Below, one piece after another: positions 51,878 through 60,693 of a stretch of DNA of 64,000 nt. Location of the stretch: the NCBI GenBank assembly GCA_964472305.1, contig CAYYJR010000001.1, forward strand, positions 372,001 to 436,000, written 5' to 3'. The notes beneath the pieces are model-generated. The model saw only the letters and a list, made by a program, of their open reading frames with translations, had not been told where the DNA came from and did no database searches. The DNA is from CAYYJR01 sp964472305 (GTDB lineage Bacteria; Armatimonadota; Hebobacteria; CAIYQO01). Every line of letters starts with the position of its first letter. The stretch's first letter is position 1. A program made the translations under genes and the position numbers.

Positions 51878-53050
51878 ATGGCACAAACGGCGACGGTACA
51901 GGTGAATAGCAGAGCAGTCAAACGGCTGAAACAAGGTCATCTCTGGATTTACGCGTCGGATGTGCAGCGCACGGATCAAGCCACGGGCGGAGATGTGGTG
52001 CAGATCGTGGACGAAGGCGGACGTGCGTATGGGTATGCCTTCTTCAGCGCAACCTCGCAGATTACCCTCCGTTGGTGCGCGCCGCCGGGATTGCCGCCCG
52101 ATCTGGAGTTCTGGCGCACGCGGCTGCGCGAGGCGGAGGCGTATCGCCGCACTGTCGTGCACGAGACCGACGCGTATCGGTTGATTTTCAGCGAGGGTGA
52201 CCTGCTACCGTCGCTGCTGATCGACCGCTATGGCGAGCATTTTGTGATTCAGACATTATCGCAAGGCACGGATCGCCTGAAAGATGTGTGGGTGCAACTG
52301 CTGGCAGAGCTTTATGCGCCGGCGTCGATCAGCGAGCGTAATGATTCCACCGTGCGCCAGTATGAGGCGCTGCCGCAGCAACGGGGTGTGTTATACGGCA
52401 CCCTGCCCGACGAAATCGCTATCCGCATGAACGGCGTGGAGATCGGGGTGGAGATCCTGGGCGGGCAGAAGACTGGCGCTTTTCTGGATCAGCGCGAAAA
52501 TTATGCCGCCGCGGCGCGATATGCGTTCGGTCGCACGTTGGATGCCTTCACCTTTGCCGGCGGATTTGCGCTGCACCTGGCGCCGCGCGTGACCGAGGTG
52601 ACCGCGGTGGATATCTCGGAAGAGGCGTGCGGGCTGGCGCGAAAGAATGCGGAGCGCAACGGGATCGACAACATGGAGGTGGTGCGGGCAAACGTCTTCG
52701 ATTATATGCACGCGCTGGATCGCGACGGCGCGACTTTCGATACTATCGTGCTGGACCCACCTGCCTTCGCGAAGAGCAAGACAGCGCTGGAAAACGCCTA
52801 TCGTGGGTATAAGGAGATCAATCTGCGCGCCCTGCGCATGCTTTCGCGCGGGGGCATCCTGGTAACGTGCAGTTGTTCATATCACATGAACGAACCGTTG
52901 TTTCTGCAGATGTTGGGGGAAGCGGCGGCTGATGCGGGACGACCGGTGCGGGTGATCGAGCGCCGGGTGCAAGCCCGCGATCATCCGGTATTGCTGGGCG
53001 TGCCGGAGTCGGGTTATCTGAAATGCATTATTGCGCAAGCGCTGGAGTAA
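51878..53050 (+). CDS. Class I SAM-dependent rRNA methyltransferase (RlmI family)
   Basis: A 390-residue enzyme with an N-terminal PUA domain (VNSRAVKRLKQGHLWIYASDVQ) and a C-terminal methyltransferase domain. SAM-site features are TLDAFTFAGGFALHLAP and VTAVDISEEAC. The catalytic loop is LDPPAFAKSKTALENAYRGYKE, and GGILVTCSCSYHMN contains the conserved Cys residues used for cytosine C5 methylation. It corresponds to the RlmI (23S m5C1962) family. The start ATG 51878 follows AGAAT directly, with little Shine-Dalgarno. Confidence 0.92.
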   Translation: MAQTATVQVNSRAVKRLKQGHLWIYASDVQRTDQATGGDVVQIVDEGGRAYGYAFFSATSQITLRWCAPPGLPPDLEFWRTRLREAEAYRRTVVHETDAYRLIFSEGDLLPSLLIDRYGEHFVIQTLSQGTDRLKDVWVQLLAELYAPASISERNDSTVRQYEALPQQRGVLYGTLPDEIAIRMNGVEIGVEILGGQKTGAFLDQRENYAAAARYAFGRTLDAFTFAGGFALHLAPRVTEVTAVDISEEACGLARKNAERNGIDNMEVVRANVFDYMHALDRDGATFDTIVLDPPAFAKSKTALENAYRGYKEINLRALRMLSRGGILVTCSCSYHMNEPLFLQMLGEAAADAGRPVRVIERRVQARDHPVLLGVPESGYLKCIIAQALE

Positions 53051-53085
53051 GCGATGGCGCGTCCGGCGTGCCGAGTGGGGAGAAC

Positions 53086-54036
53086 ATGATGGAATGTGTG
53101 GTGATTTCCGGTGGAGCCGGATTCATCGGATCGCACCTGGTCGATGCTTTCATCGCCCGGGGGTTCCGGGTTGTCGTCCTCGATAATCTCCTGACGGGCA
53201 AACTGTGCAATCTGGCACACCTGGCGAATGAGCCGCGTCTGGAGGTGCGTCAGCAGGATTGCGCCGACCCGATCGTGATTGACCAGCCGGTACGCTTCGT
53301 GCTGCATTTCGCCAGTCCCGCCAGTCCGGTCGATTATCTGCGCTTCCCGCTCGAAACGTTAACTGCCGGCTCGACGGGCACACGCAACTTGCTAGAGTTG
53401 GCGCGCATGCACGACGCGCGATTCCTGGTGGCATCCACCTCGGAAATCTACGGCGATCCCCAGGTGCACCCACAACCGGAAAGCTACTATGGCAACGTGA
53501 ATTCCATCGGCCCGCGCTCGGTGTATGACGAGGCGAAACGCTTTGCGGAAACAATCACCATGGCGTACTATCGTTGCTACGGCGTGGATACCGCCATCGT
53601 GCGCATCTTCAATACGTATGGACCGCGTATGCGCATGAACGACGGCCGCGCTATCCCGAATTTTCTCTTCCAGGCGCTGACCGGCCAGCCGCTGACGATA
53701 TATGGCGACGGCTCGATGACACGCAGTTTTTGCTACGTCAGCGACCTGGTGGACGGTTTGCTGCGCCTATTGCACAGCGGATACCATGAGCCGGTGAACA
53801 TCGGCAATCCGACCGAATACACGATTCTTGAACTGGCCCAGCATATCAATACCGCGGTAGGCGCGGAACACCCACTGGTGTTTCAGCCGGCCATGCAGGA
53901 CGACCCGAAGGTGCGTCGCCCTGATATCACCCGCGCCACCACGCTACTCGGCTGGGCGCCCACCGTCGGACTGGACGAGGGATTGGCGCTGACAACCGCG
54001 GCCTTTCAGCGCGAATTGACCGAGCTACCCGGATAA
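53086..54036 (+). CDS. UDP-glucuronic acid decarboxylase (UDP-xylose synthase)
   Basis: A 316-residue extended SDR. The NAD motif is SGGAGFIGSHLVDAFI and the catalytic motif is GPRSVYDEAKRFAE (Y-x3-K; UXS proteins normally read YDEGKR). Family landmarks are HFASPASPVDYLRFPLETL, STSEIYGDPQVHPQPE and IFNTYGPRMRMNDGRAIPNFL with IYGDGSMTRSFCYVSDLVDGL. This set is characteristic of UDP-xylose synthase, giving UDP-xylose from UDP-glucuronate for surface glycans. GGGGAGA precedes ATG 53086. A GT2 gene follows. Confidence 0.92.
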   Translation: MMECVVISGGAGFIGSHLVDAFIARGFRVVVLDNLLTGKLCNLAHLANEPRLEVRQQDCADPIVIDQPVRFVLHFASPASPVDYLRFPLETLTAGSTGTRNLLELARMHDARFLVASTSEIYGDPQVHPQPESYYGNVNSIGPRSVYDEAKRFAETITMAYYRCYGVDTAIVRIFNTYGPRMRMNDGRAIPNFLFQALTGQPLTIYGDGSMTRSFCYVSDLVDGLLRLLHSGYHEPVNIGNPTEYTILELAQHINTAVGAEHPLVFQPAMQDDPKVRRPDITRATTLLGWAPTVGLDEGLALTTAAFQRELTELPG

Positions 54037-54073
54037 CTCGGCCCCCATCGAACGGAAGAGAGGGGGAGGATTC

Positions 54074-54979
54074 ATGTCTGTACCAACGTTTGTATCCGCC
54101 ATCGTGGTCACTTATGGACGGCCCAATGAACTCGACGGCGTACTGGCCAATCTGTTGAACCAGGATCAGCAACCGGATGAGATTGTCGTGCTGGATAATG
54201 ATCCGCAAGGCACGGGACGCCAGGCGCCGCATATTGCTGATCCGCTGGTGCGGTATCATTGTCCGGGTGAGCCGCTGACGCGGGCGCAGGCGCGGAATAC
54301 CGCGGTGAGCGCCGCTTGTGGTGATGTTCTGCTGTTCCTGGACGATTACGTGCGGTTTGACAAGTATTTCGTGGTCGGCATGGTGATGAATGCATTCCGC
54401 CCCCGCGAGGTAGCCGGCATCTCCTTCCAAGTGCGTAACGCCTCCTCGCATGAATTGCTGTTAAATGAGTATCCCGCACTGCGTACGGACCGCTGGGGTG
54501 ATGCGCGCGATGTTTGCCAGTTGAGTGGCTGCGCATTCGGTATTCGACGGAGCGTGTTTGACGAGTTGGGCGGATATGACGAGCAACTGTTCGGCGGTGA
54601 GGAAGAGTTGGATCTGGCGCTGCGCGTCGTGAAAGCCGGAGGACGCCTGCGTTACCTGCCGGATATTCTGGTGAGCTACCGTACGACGATGAAAGATCCC
54701 GAGCCGACGTCACCCGCCTATCGTTTGATCCGCAATCACCTGTATTACGCGCTGAAACAGCTTCCGCTACCCTTTGTCATCACCACGGCCATCGTGTGGG
54801 GGGCGCTGGCGTTGCTGCACGCCGTGCAACATCAGGAGATGCCGGAATTTCTGCGCGGCGTACGCGCGATGAAAGACGAAGGGTTGTCGGGGCTGGCGCG
54901 GCAGTATCGGCTGGAGCATCCCACCTCATGGCAACAGGTGAATTTCCTCACCTCGCACGAGGGACGCGTATACTATTGA
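54074..54979 (+). CDS. Glycosyltransferase family 2 protein
   Basis: A 301-residue GT2 enzyme. It starts VSAIVVTYGRPNELDGVLANLLNQ, has IVVLDNDPQGTG, RAQARNTAVSAACGDVLLFLDDYV (the D-x-D position reads DD) and the acceptor segment LGGYDEQLFGGEEELDLALRVVKAGGRLRYLP. A C-terminal hydrophobic stretch is present. It lies 37 bases after the UDP-xylose synthase, and the GGGGAGGA site precedes ATG 54074. It may use UDP-xylose or another nucleotide sugar, which is inference from position. Confidence 0.9.
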   Translation: MSVPTFVSAIVVTYGRPNELDGVLANLLNQDQQPDEIVVLDNDPQGTGRQAPHIADPLVRYHCPGEPLTRAQARNTAVSAACGDVLLFLDDYVRFDKYFVVGMVMNAFRPREVAGISFQVRNASSHELLLNEYPALRTDRWGDARDVCQLSGCAFGIRRSVFDELGGYDEQLFGGEEELDLALRVVKAGGRLRYLPDILVSYRTTMKDPEPTSPAYRLIRNHLYYALKQLPLPFVITTAIVWGALALLHAVQHQEMPEFLRGVRAMKDEGLSGLARQYRLEHPTSWQQVNFLTSHEGRVYY

Positions 54980-54987
54980 CGATCTGC

Positions 54988-57408
54988 TCAGTCATCGGCG
55001 CGGCCTAACTCGGCGATGGTGACGCCGCCGCCGCCCTCGCCCTTCTCGCCGGCGCGCGAAGTGCGCACCGCCGGGTGGTGTCGCACCACGTCCTGCACGA
55101 TTTGGCGCAACACACCAGTGCCGAAGCCATGTACGATGCGTACGCGCGTCAATCCACCGTCCAACGCCGCATACAGGTATTCGTCCAGCCGTTCCGCTGC
55201 TTCCTCCGCTCGTAACCCGAGCAGGCGAATCTCCTGGTCCACCTGGCGCGCCGTGGTGCGATCGGGACGGCCCACTCCGCGGAAGGCTGCCGCCACCGGC
55301 GGTGGGGCGTCTTCCAGGCCGCTCACCGGCACACGTATGCGCATGATGCCCACCTGCACCTCCACCTCCGTGTCGCCGGCGCCGCGTTCCAGCGCGGTGC
55401 CCCGGTAGCCCAGACTGCGTACGATGACCGCCTGTCCTGCCTCCACGACGGCGAGTGACGGGATCTCCCGCACCGGTTCCGGCGGCGCCGGAAGCGCGCT
55501 GACCGATTCCGTCAGCGCGGTCAGCGTTTCGCGGGTTTTACGGCGCAGTGCGTTGACGTTGGGCATCTGCGCGATTACGTTGGGTGTCTGTGCGGCAGGC
55601 CGGGTTGTCGCGCGCGCCTCGCGTAATGCAACGCGCAGTTCTTCCAACAGCGCGTTGGCTTCCTGCTGTGCCTTTTGCAACACATCGCGCGCGCGCTCAC
55701 GCGCCTGTGTGAGCGAGGCTTCGCGTTTTTCTTCCTGGGTGCGCAGCTCGTGTTGCAGGCGCTTCGCGGTTTCTTCCGCCTCGCGTCGGGTGTGCGCGGC
55801 GACGGTGCGCTCGCGGTCCAGCGCGCGGCGCGCGCCTTCCGCTTGCTTCAACACGTGTTCAAAGGCCTGCGGCGCCTCGCCCACCAGTTCACGCGCGCGG
55901 GCAATCAGCGTTTTCGGCAAACCGAGCCGCTGAGCAATCGACAACGCATTGCTGCTGCCCGGCAGGCCGCTGATGACGCGATAGGTAGGACGCAGGGTGT
56001 CGAGATCGAATTCCACGCTGGCGTTCCGGAAGCCGTCGGTCGATTGCGCGAACACCTTCAGTTCCCCATAGTGCGTGGTCGCGATTGTGCGGCAGCCCCG
56101 CGCGTGCAACTCCAGCAGCACAGCTTTGGCCAGGGCGGCGCCTTCGGTCGGATCGGTGCCCGCGCCGATTTCATCGAGCAACACCAGCGCATGTGGACCG
56201 GCATCCTTGACAATGCGTACGATAGCGGTCATATGGCTGGAGAAGGTAGACAGGCTTTGTTCGATCGATTGCTCGTCGCCGATGTCGGCAAACACCTGAG
56301 CAAAGATCGGCAGGCGACTGCCCGGCAGTGCGGGAATGTGCAACCCGCTCTGTGCCATGACCACCAGCAGGCCGACGGTCTTCAACGTGACGGTTTTCCC
56401 GCCGGTATTGGGGCCGGTGACGATGAGCGCGTGTTGCCCATCATCGCCCAATGCGATGTCGATGGGCACGGCGGTTTCGCCCAGCAGCGGGTGGCGCGCA
56501 CAGCGGAGATCAATGCTGCCGTCAGTGGACAATTCCGGGGCGACGGCATCCTGTGCCCGTGAGAAAAATGCGCGGGCAAAGATCAAATCCAGCCGCCCGC
56601 AGGTTTCGATGCCGGAAAGCAGGCGTTCGGCTATCAGTGCCACTTTGTCGGAGAGCATGGTCAGCACGCGGTAGACTTCCTCTTCCTCGCGGCGTTCGGC
56701 TTCACGGAGGTCATTGCCCAGTTCCATTACCGTCAGCGGCTCCATAAAGGCGGTTTGTCCGCTGGCGGACAGGTCGTGCACGATACCGCGGAATGCATTG
56801 CGATGTTCCGCGCGCACCGGCACGCAGAAGCGGCCATTACGCTGGGTGATGATCGGGTCTTGCAGTACGTCCAGTGTTGCCGGGGAGGTGATCAGACGTT
56901 GCAGTTCGCGCTGAATTTCATCGTGCAGCCGTCGCACCCGTCGTCGCGCGGCGTCCAATGCCGGACTGGCGCTGTCCAGCACTTCGGCATTGGGGCCGAT
57001 GGCACGTTCGATAGCCTGTTCCAGCGGGGTGAATTCGCTCAGTAGCGCCGCCTGTGCCTTCACGGCAGGATAGGCGGACTCGGTAGCGAGTAAAAAGCGA
57101 CGAAGCCGTCGAATGCCGGCCGCCGTCTCCGCGACATCGAGCAGCTCAACAGCGGTGAGCACCCCGTGTTTCTCAGCCCGGCGCACGGCGTCGCGCACAT
57201 CACGCACTCCCTGGAAAGGCGGGTGACCCTGGATGTCGATCAGTTGTCGGGCTTCGCCGGTTTCCGTCAGGCGCGCGCGCACCACCGCGGCGTCACGCGC
57301 AGGACGCATGCGTGCCACCAGTTCGGTACCCAGCGTGGTGGCGGTATGATGCGCCAGCATCGTGCGGATCTTTTCATATTCCAATAATCTAAGGGTACGG
57401 GTATCCAT
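54988..57408 (-). CDS. mutS2: Endonuclease MutS2
   Basis: An 806-residue MutS2 protein, which prevents homologous recombination and acts on collided ribosomes in some species. The N-terminal helical and clamp regions are followed by the ATPase: Walker A VTGPNTGGKTVTLK, then DIGDEQSIEQSLSTFSSHM, LVLLDEIGAGTDPTEGAAL and IATTHYGELK. A coiled-coil region precedes the C-terminal Smr domain (RVRIVHGFGTGVLRQIV). GGGAAGA precedes ATG 57408. The stop lies nine bases from the stop of the convergent GT2 gene. Confidence 0.96.
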   Translation of the reverse strand: MDTRTLRLLEYEKIRTMLAHHTATTLGTELVARMRPARDAAVVRARLTETGEARQLIDIQGHPPFQGVRDVRDAVRRAEKHGVLTAVELLDVAETAAGIRRLRRFLLATESAYPAVKAQAALLSEFTPLEQAIERAIGPNAEVLDSASPALDAARRRVRRLHDEIQRELQRLITSPATLDVLQDPIITQRNGRFCVPVRAEHRNAFRGIVHDLSASGQTAFMEPLTVMELGNDLREAERREEEEVYRVLTMLSDKVALIAERLLSGIETCGRLDLIFARAFFSRAQDAVAPELSTDGSIDLRCARHPLLGETAVPIDIALGDDGQHALIVTGPNTGGKTVTLKTVGLLVVMAQSGLHIPALPGSRLPIFAQVFADIGDEQSIEQSLSTFSSHMTAIVRIVKDAGPHALVLLDEIGAGTDPTEGAALAKAVLLELHARGCRTIATTHYGELKVFAQSTDGFRNASVEFDLDTLRPTYRVISGLPGSSNALSIAQRLGLPKTLIARARELVGEAPQAFEHVLKQAEGARRALDRERTVAAHTRREAEETAKRLQHELRTQEEKREASLTQARERARDVLQKAQQEANALLEELRVALREARATTRPAAQTPNVIAQMPNVNALRRKTRETLTALTESVSALPAPPEPVREIPSLAVVEAGQAVIVRSLGYRGTALERGAGDTEVEVQVGIMRIRVPVSGLEDAPPPVAAAFRGVGRPDRTTARQVDQEIRLLGLRAEEAAERLDEYLYAALDGGLTRVRIVHGFGTGVLRQIVQDVVRHHPAVRTSRAGEKGEGGGGVTIAELGRADD

Positions 57409-57442
57409 AATCTTCCCGGCAGAAAGCCTTCCGCCGCGTGGT

Positions 57443-57448
57443 ATTATA
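57443..57448 (-). promoter_or_regulatory. Perfect -10 (TATAAT) for mutS2
   Basis: On the minus strand TATAAT lies 34 bases ahead of ATG 57408. The -35 is weak. Confidence 0.5.
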
Positions 57449-57509
57449 CTCTTCTCACACGACTCTCGCTACCGCACCGATCGGCGGTTGGCCGCATGAC
57501 GCACCAAAC

Positions 57510-57545
57510 GCACCGCGGGCGTGGGGGATGCCACGCCCGCGGTGC
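57510..57545 (-). terminator. Terminator hairpin after the secretin gene
   Basis: A perfect 15-bp GC-rich stem (57510-57524 with 57531-57545) and a six-base loop, between the secretin stop and the mutS2 promoter. It partly overlaps a ten-base tandem repeat. Confidence 0.75.
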
Positions 57546-57570
57546 GATATGGTGCAATATGGTGCGATCA
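57541..57570. repeat. Three tandem copies of a ten-base unit
   Basis: GGTGCgATAT, GGTGCaATAT, GGTGCgATCA in direct tandem at 57541, 57551 and 57561. The last copy covers the stop codon of the secretin gene; the first overlaps the terminator stem. Confidence 0.7.
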
Positions 57571-59313
57571 GAACAACGGGGGCAGCGTCTGCATGCCGCC
57601 GAAGTCCGTGGTGTCCTCTTTCATAATGGTCGGCGTGACGAACAACAAGGTTTCGATGTTGTTCTGGGTATGTATCTTATTTTTGAAGAGCAGCGGACCG
57701 AGCACCGGGATGTTGCTGAGCAGCGGGGCTTTCGTGCCGCCCATCTGTTCGTTTTTGCTGGTGAAGCCGGCCACCAGCACGGTTTCGCCGTCCTTCACCC
57801 GGCAGTTGAACGGAATATCGATCTCATTTGAGCCAAAGACACTGCCCGAACCGCCAGGAATACCGACGCCTACCCCTTTATCCTGAATCAGCGGGGCGCC
57901 AATGATGGTGACGGAGTTGTCCGGGTGAATCGTGACCCGGTCAATGGTCAATCCTTGATCGAACGGTTCGAGGGTAATTTGCGAATTCTGAATGGTGGTA
58001 CCGAAAACGTCTTGTTGCTCTTGCGTTTCAATGAACGGCACGGTTTCCGTCATGGTGATTTCACCTCCACCGCCATTCGGTACGATAATGCGCGGTGAAT
58101 TGACGACTTTAGCCTGTGAGGTTGCAATCATCGTCGCCAGCGCTGCTTTCAAGTTGCCTTTTACATAGCGCACCGCAAAGTTGCCTTCGCCACCGCCATT
58201 CGATGAGACGACGGACCAGGGCATGCCGGCGAATTCCCAACTGACGCCCAGCTGGAACGCGTCGACGACCGTCATCTTGACATACATCACTTCGACGATT
58301 ACCTGCTTGATGGGCTGGTCGAGAATTTTAATGAGTTGTTCGAGCTGATCAATGGAATCTTCCGATTCTGCCTTCACCAGCAAACGATTCAAGCCGACCA
58401 GTCCGACAATGTCGATGATGCCTTCAGGGACGAACGCTGACATCTCGGCGGTGCTCAGGCTGGAGTTGGGATTGGGCCTGCGTGCGTTGCGGTTTGTGCG
58501 GTTGTCGTTAGCAGGGTTGGTGGTTGTCGTGCCGCCGCCTGGGCTGTTCATACCACTATCATATCCATCATCGGTAACACGCGGACGCAACTGGTGCGCA
58601 TCAGTGGCGCTTGAGCCGTTGGTGCGTTCCGTGAAGTCGCTGACCCAGGGTGAGCTGAAGCTGGAGGAATTTTTTGTGTCTTCGCGATAATTCACCCGCG
58701 GACGAAACGGTTCGGCCAGGCGCTGAAATCGATTCTGCACCAGACGCTTATCCTCGGCATTCCGCAACGGAGCGCCTTTACCGCCAAGTGACCAGGCGAT
58801 CTCGGACGCGGACGTATGCTGCAACACGATGGCGCGCATGGTGGTTTTTGGGGTGTTTTCGGCGCTGGTGTCATTATCTTGTGATCGGTCCGTGGTGGTG
58901 AATCCGATAGTGGCATTGCTGGGTGATTTCACCGGCGGTGTCAGCCGGGGCAGCGCCGGTGATGTATCGATGACCGTCTCCGTTGCCGCGGGACGCTTAC
59001 CGATATAATAGGTGTTGCCGTCCTTCCAAAAGTCCAATCCCACCGATTCCGTCAGCGAGCCGATGACCTGATCGACAGGGGTTGGATTGGGGAAATCAAC
59101 CTGCACCGTGGTGTCCAGATCGGTCTGCATCACGAGATTCATGTTGTTTTCGCGTGCCAGACTCTGCACCACATTGCGGAACGATGCATTTTTGGCGCGT
59201 ATGACCACCTGACCGTTCGCGCTGCCCATTCGCACGAGCAGCATGGTCAGGCTGCAACAGAGCAGCACACCTATCCGAATTCCCCACGATAACACGTGGT
59301 GAGCGTTGCGCAT
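57568..59313 (-). CDS. pilQ: Type IV pilus secretin (PilQ/GspD family)
   Basis: A 581-residue outer-membrane secretin preceded by a signal peptide (LSWGIRIGVLLCCSLTMLLV). An STN domain (VQSLARENNMNLVMQTDLDTTVQVDF) and a long Asn/Thr/Pro-rich linker follow, then the N1-type domain (FVPEGIIDIVGLVGLNRLLVKAES) and the beta-barrel secretin domain (QVIVEVMYVKMTVVD, VVNSPRIIVPNGG, DGETVLVAGFTSKNEQ, PVLGPLLFKNK). GGGGAGG abuts ATG 59322 with no spacing, so ATG 59313 is preferred. It is the last gene of the pilus cluster. Confidence 0.9.
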   Translation of the reverse strand: MRNAHHVLSWGIRIGVLLCCSLTMLLVRMGSANGQVVIRAKNASFRNVVQSLARENNMNLVMQTDLDTTVQVDFPNPTPVDQVIGSLTESVGLDFWKDGNTYYIGKRPAATETVIDTSPALPRLTPPVKSPSNATIGFTTTDRSQDNDTSAENTPKTTMRAIVLQHTSASEIAWSLGGKGAPLRNAEDKRLVQNRFQRLAEPFRPRVNYREDTKNSSSFSSPWVSDFTERTNGSSATDAHQLRPRVTDDGYDSGMNSPGGGTTTTNPANDNRTNRNARRPNPNSSLSTAEMSAFVPEGIIDIVGLVGLNRLLVKAESEDSIDQLEQLIKILDQPIKQVIVEVMYVKMTVVDAFQLGVSWEFAGMPWSVVSSNGGGEGNFAVRYVKGNLKAALATMIATSQAKVVNSPRIIVPNGGGGEITMTETVPFIETQEQQDVFGTTIQNSQITLEPFDQGLTIDRVTIHPDNSVTIIGAPLIQDKGVGVGIPGGSGSVFGSNEIDIPFNCRVKDGETVLVAGFTSKNEQMGGTKAPLLSNIPVLGPLLFKNKIHTQNNIETLLFVTPTIMKEDTTDFGGMQTLPPLF

Positions 59314-59528
59314 AAGTCTCATCCTCCCCTGTAGAAGGTCCGTTACTGCGATAGCAGGGTTCCTACTCTAGTTCGTTGCCGGTAGGCAGGTTTCCTGCCG
59401 TGAGAAAAAATAATTGCCGGGATTGCAGGGGATTTCATACAATCCGTAGGTTCGGAGAAGGCTCTCTCCTCCGAATCCGATGATGCACCGTGCGCCGGCA
59501 GCAGTGCCGCATACTCAATTGGGGTGCC

Positions 59529-59577
59529 GGTGAATCATACCATCCAGACGCTGCATACAGCGCCGATCTGATTCACC
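59529..59577 (-). promoter_or_regulatory. Nested stem-loop in the pilQ leader
   Basis: Outer stem GGTGAATC/GATTCACC (8 bp) enclosing an inner CGCTG/CAGCG stem with a four-base loop. It lies about 215 bases ahead of the secretin start and could form in its leader RNA. Confidence 0.4.
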
Positions 59578-59640
59578 CGGGTAAAGACACCCGTAACTGC
59601 GTACTGTATTCCAGCATGTGATAATCACGTACAGGCCAGC

Positions 59641-59662
59641 CACCGGACAGGACTATCCGGTG
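59641..59662 (-). terminator. Hairpin after the STN protein gene
   Basis: 7-bp stem CACCGGA/TCCGGTG with an eight-base loop, 17 bases beyond the STN stop. No T-run, so likely weak. Confidence 0.4.
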
Positions 59663-59678
59663 AGAAAGGCGGTGTTTA

Positions 59679-60551
59679 TTATCTGGTGGTATTATTCGTG
59701 GTGCTGCGTGTCGTCGTGCGGGCCGGGCGTGTTGATGTGCGGGACGTGGTATTCGTCGTGGTGTTGCCGGTATACCCGCTGTTGTTATTCGTGTTGCGGT
59801 TGGATCGGTTTGCGCCGGTAGACCGGTTGGCACCGCCGGTATCGGTACTCGTGTCGCCGGTGGTGAATGGGGTCAGGTCGACCACGGAACCGCCGAGGTA
59901 TTGACTCAGAATTTCCACGTCGGCGTAATTGATCACCACCAGTTTGACGATCCACGATTCATCGGATGCCGAGGTGCCCGCCGTGCCGGAGCCCGTCGTG
60001 GGCTTATTGGTGAAGGTAAACGGTACATAGGAGCCATCGGCGCTGGTGGTGCTGCTGGCCGAGGTGCCGCCCGTCGTCGTGGAATAGCTCGGGCTATATG
60101 TCTGATTGGATGTCCCGTCATCGGTGGTTAACGGCGGCATGCCGATAGTCGGCGGCGCCTGGTTCGTCGCGACGCTGGCGATCGGGGTGAAGTCAGCGAC
60201 CGCACCAGTTTGCCGGCCGGAAATGGTATACAGGTATGATCCGTCGCGCAGCAGCTTTTTCTGGTAGCTGTAGTCCGTACCGAGGATGGCATCGAGCGCT
60301 TTCTCGAACGGGGTGGCTGGCAATTGCAGGCGTGCGATGCGCCCGACGACTCCCGGTTTGATGGTTACCTGGTACTTCCCATCGGTCGTGTTGAACAGGG
60401 CAGTCAACACCTGCACCAGATCAGCATCGCGCAGGCTGACATCCATCAGCATGTTATTATCTCGCGCGATGGAAATCTGTGCGCGCGCACCCGTCATCAG
60501 CGCGCCCATGCACAGAGCGCAGATTCCCAACACTATGAAAGTACGGCGCAT
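59679..60551 (-). CDS. Secretin-associated STN-domain protein with Asn/Thr/Arg-rich tail
   Basis: A 290-residue exported protein: signal peptide (TFIVLGICALCMGALMTGARA), then one STN domain (SLRDADLVQVLTALFNTTDGKYQVTI, ATPFEKALDAILGTDYSY). Next come about 90 residues of Ser/Thr-rich linker and an alpha/beta piece (WIVKLVVINYADVEILSQYLGGSVVDLTPF) like a secretin N1 domain. The last 55 residues are Asn, Thr, Ser and Arg (RSNRNTNNNSGY). There is no beta-barrel domain, so it looks like a split-off secretin N-terminal half. AAAGGAG precedes ATG 60551. Confidence 0.75.
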   Translation of the reverse strand: MRRTFIVLGICALCMGALMTGARAQISIARDNNMLMDVSLRDADLVQVLTALFNTTDGKYQVTIKPGVVGRIARLQLPATPFEKALDAILGTDYSYQKKLLRDGSYLYTISGRQTGAVADFTPIASVATNQAPPTIGMPPLTTDDGTSNQTYSPSYSTTTGGTSASSTTSADGSYVPFTFTNKPTTGSGTAGTSASDESWIVKLVVINYADVEILSQYLGGSVVDLTPFTTGDTSTDTGGANRSTGANRSNRNTNNNSGYTGNTTTNTTSRTSTRPARTTTRSTTNNTTR

Positions 60552-60588
60552 AGCAGCACTCCTTTACCGAGGCATTTCTACCTCTATC

Positions 60589-60597
60589 AGTATACCA
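60589..60597 (-). promoter_or_regulatory. Extended -10 for the STN gene
   Basis: On the minus strand TGG-TATACT (60597-60589), 37 bases ahead of ATG 60551. A weak -35 (TGTGCA) is 17 bases further upstream. This gives STN and secretin a promoter separate from pilMNO. Confidence 0.5.
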
Positions 60598-60693
60598 TAT
60601 TTCCATGGCTTTGCACATCGACTCGAACAGTCGCCGGCGTTTCGCGGCGGCGCATTCGATCAGACGATCGGCCTGAATGCCAGTAGCATGCCA

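Larger units (their letters stand above)
59323..59678. other. 356-base intergenic region in the pilus cluster
   Basis: Between the STN gene and the secretin gene. Holds a 7-bp hairpin (59641-59662) near the STN stop, an 11-base palindrome GTGATAATCAC (59618-59628), a nested stem structure (59529-59577), a hairpin TTCGGAG/CTCCGAA near 59450-59474, and GGCAGG/CCTGCC (59385-59399). No ORF is supported. Confidence 0.5.
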
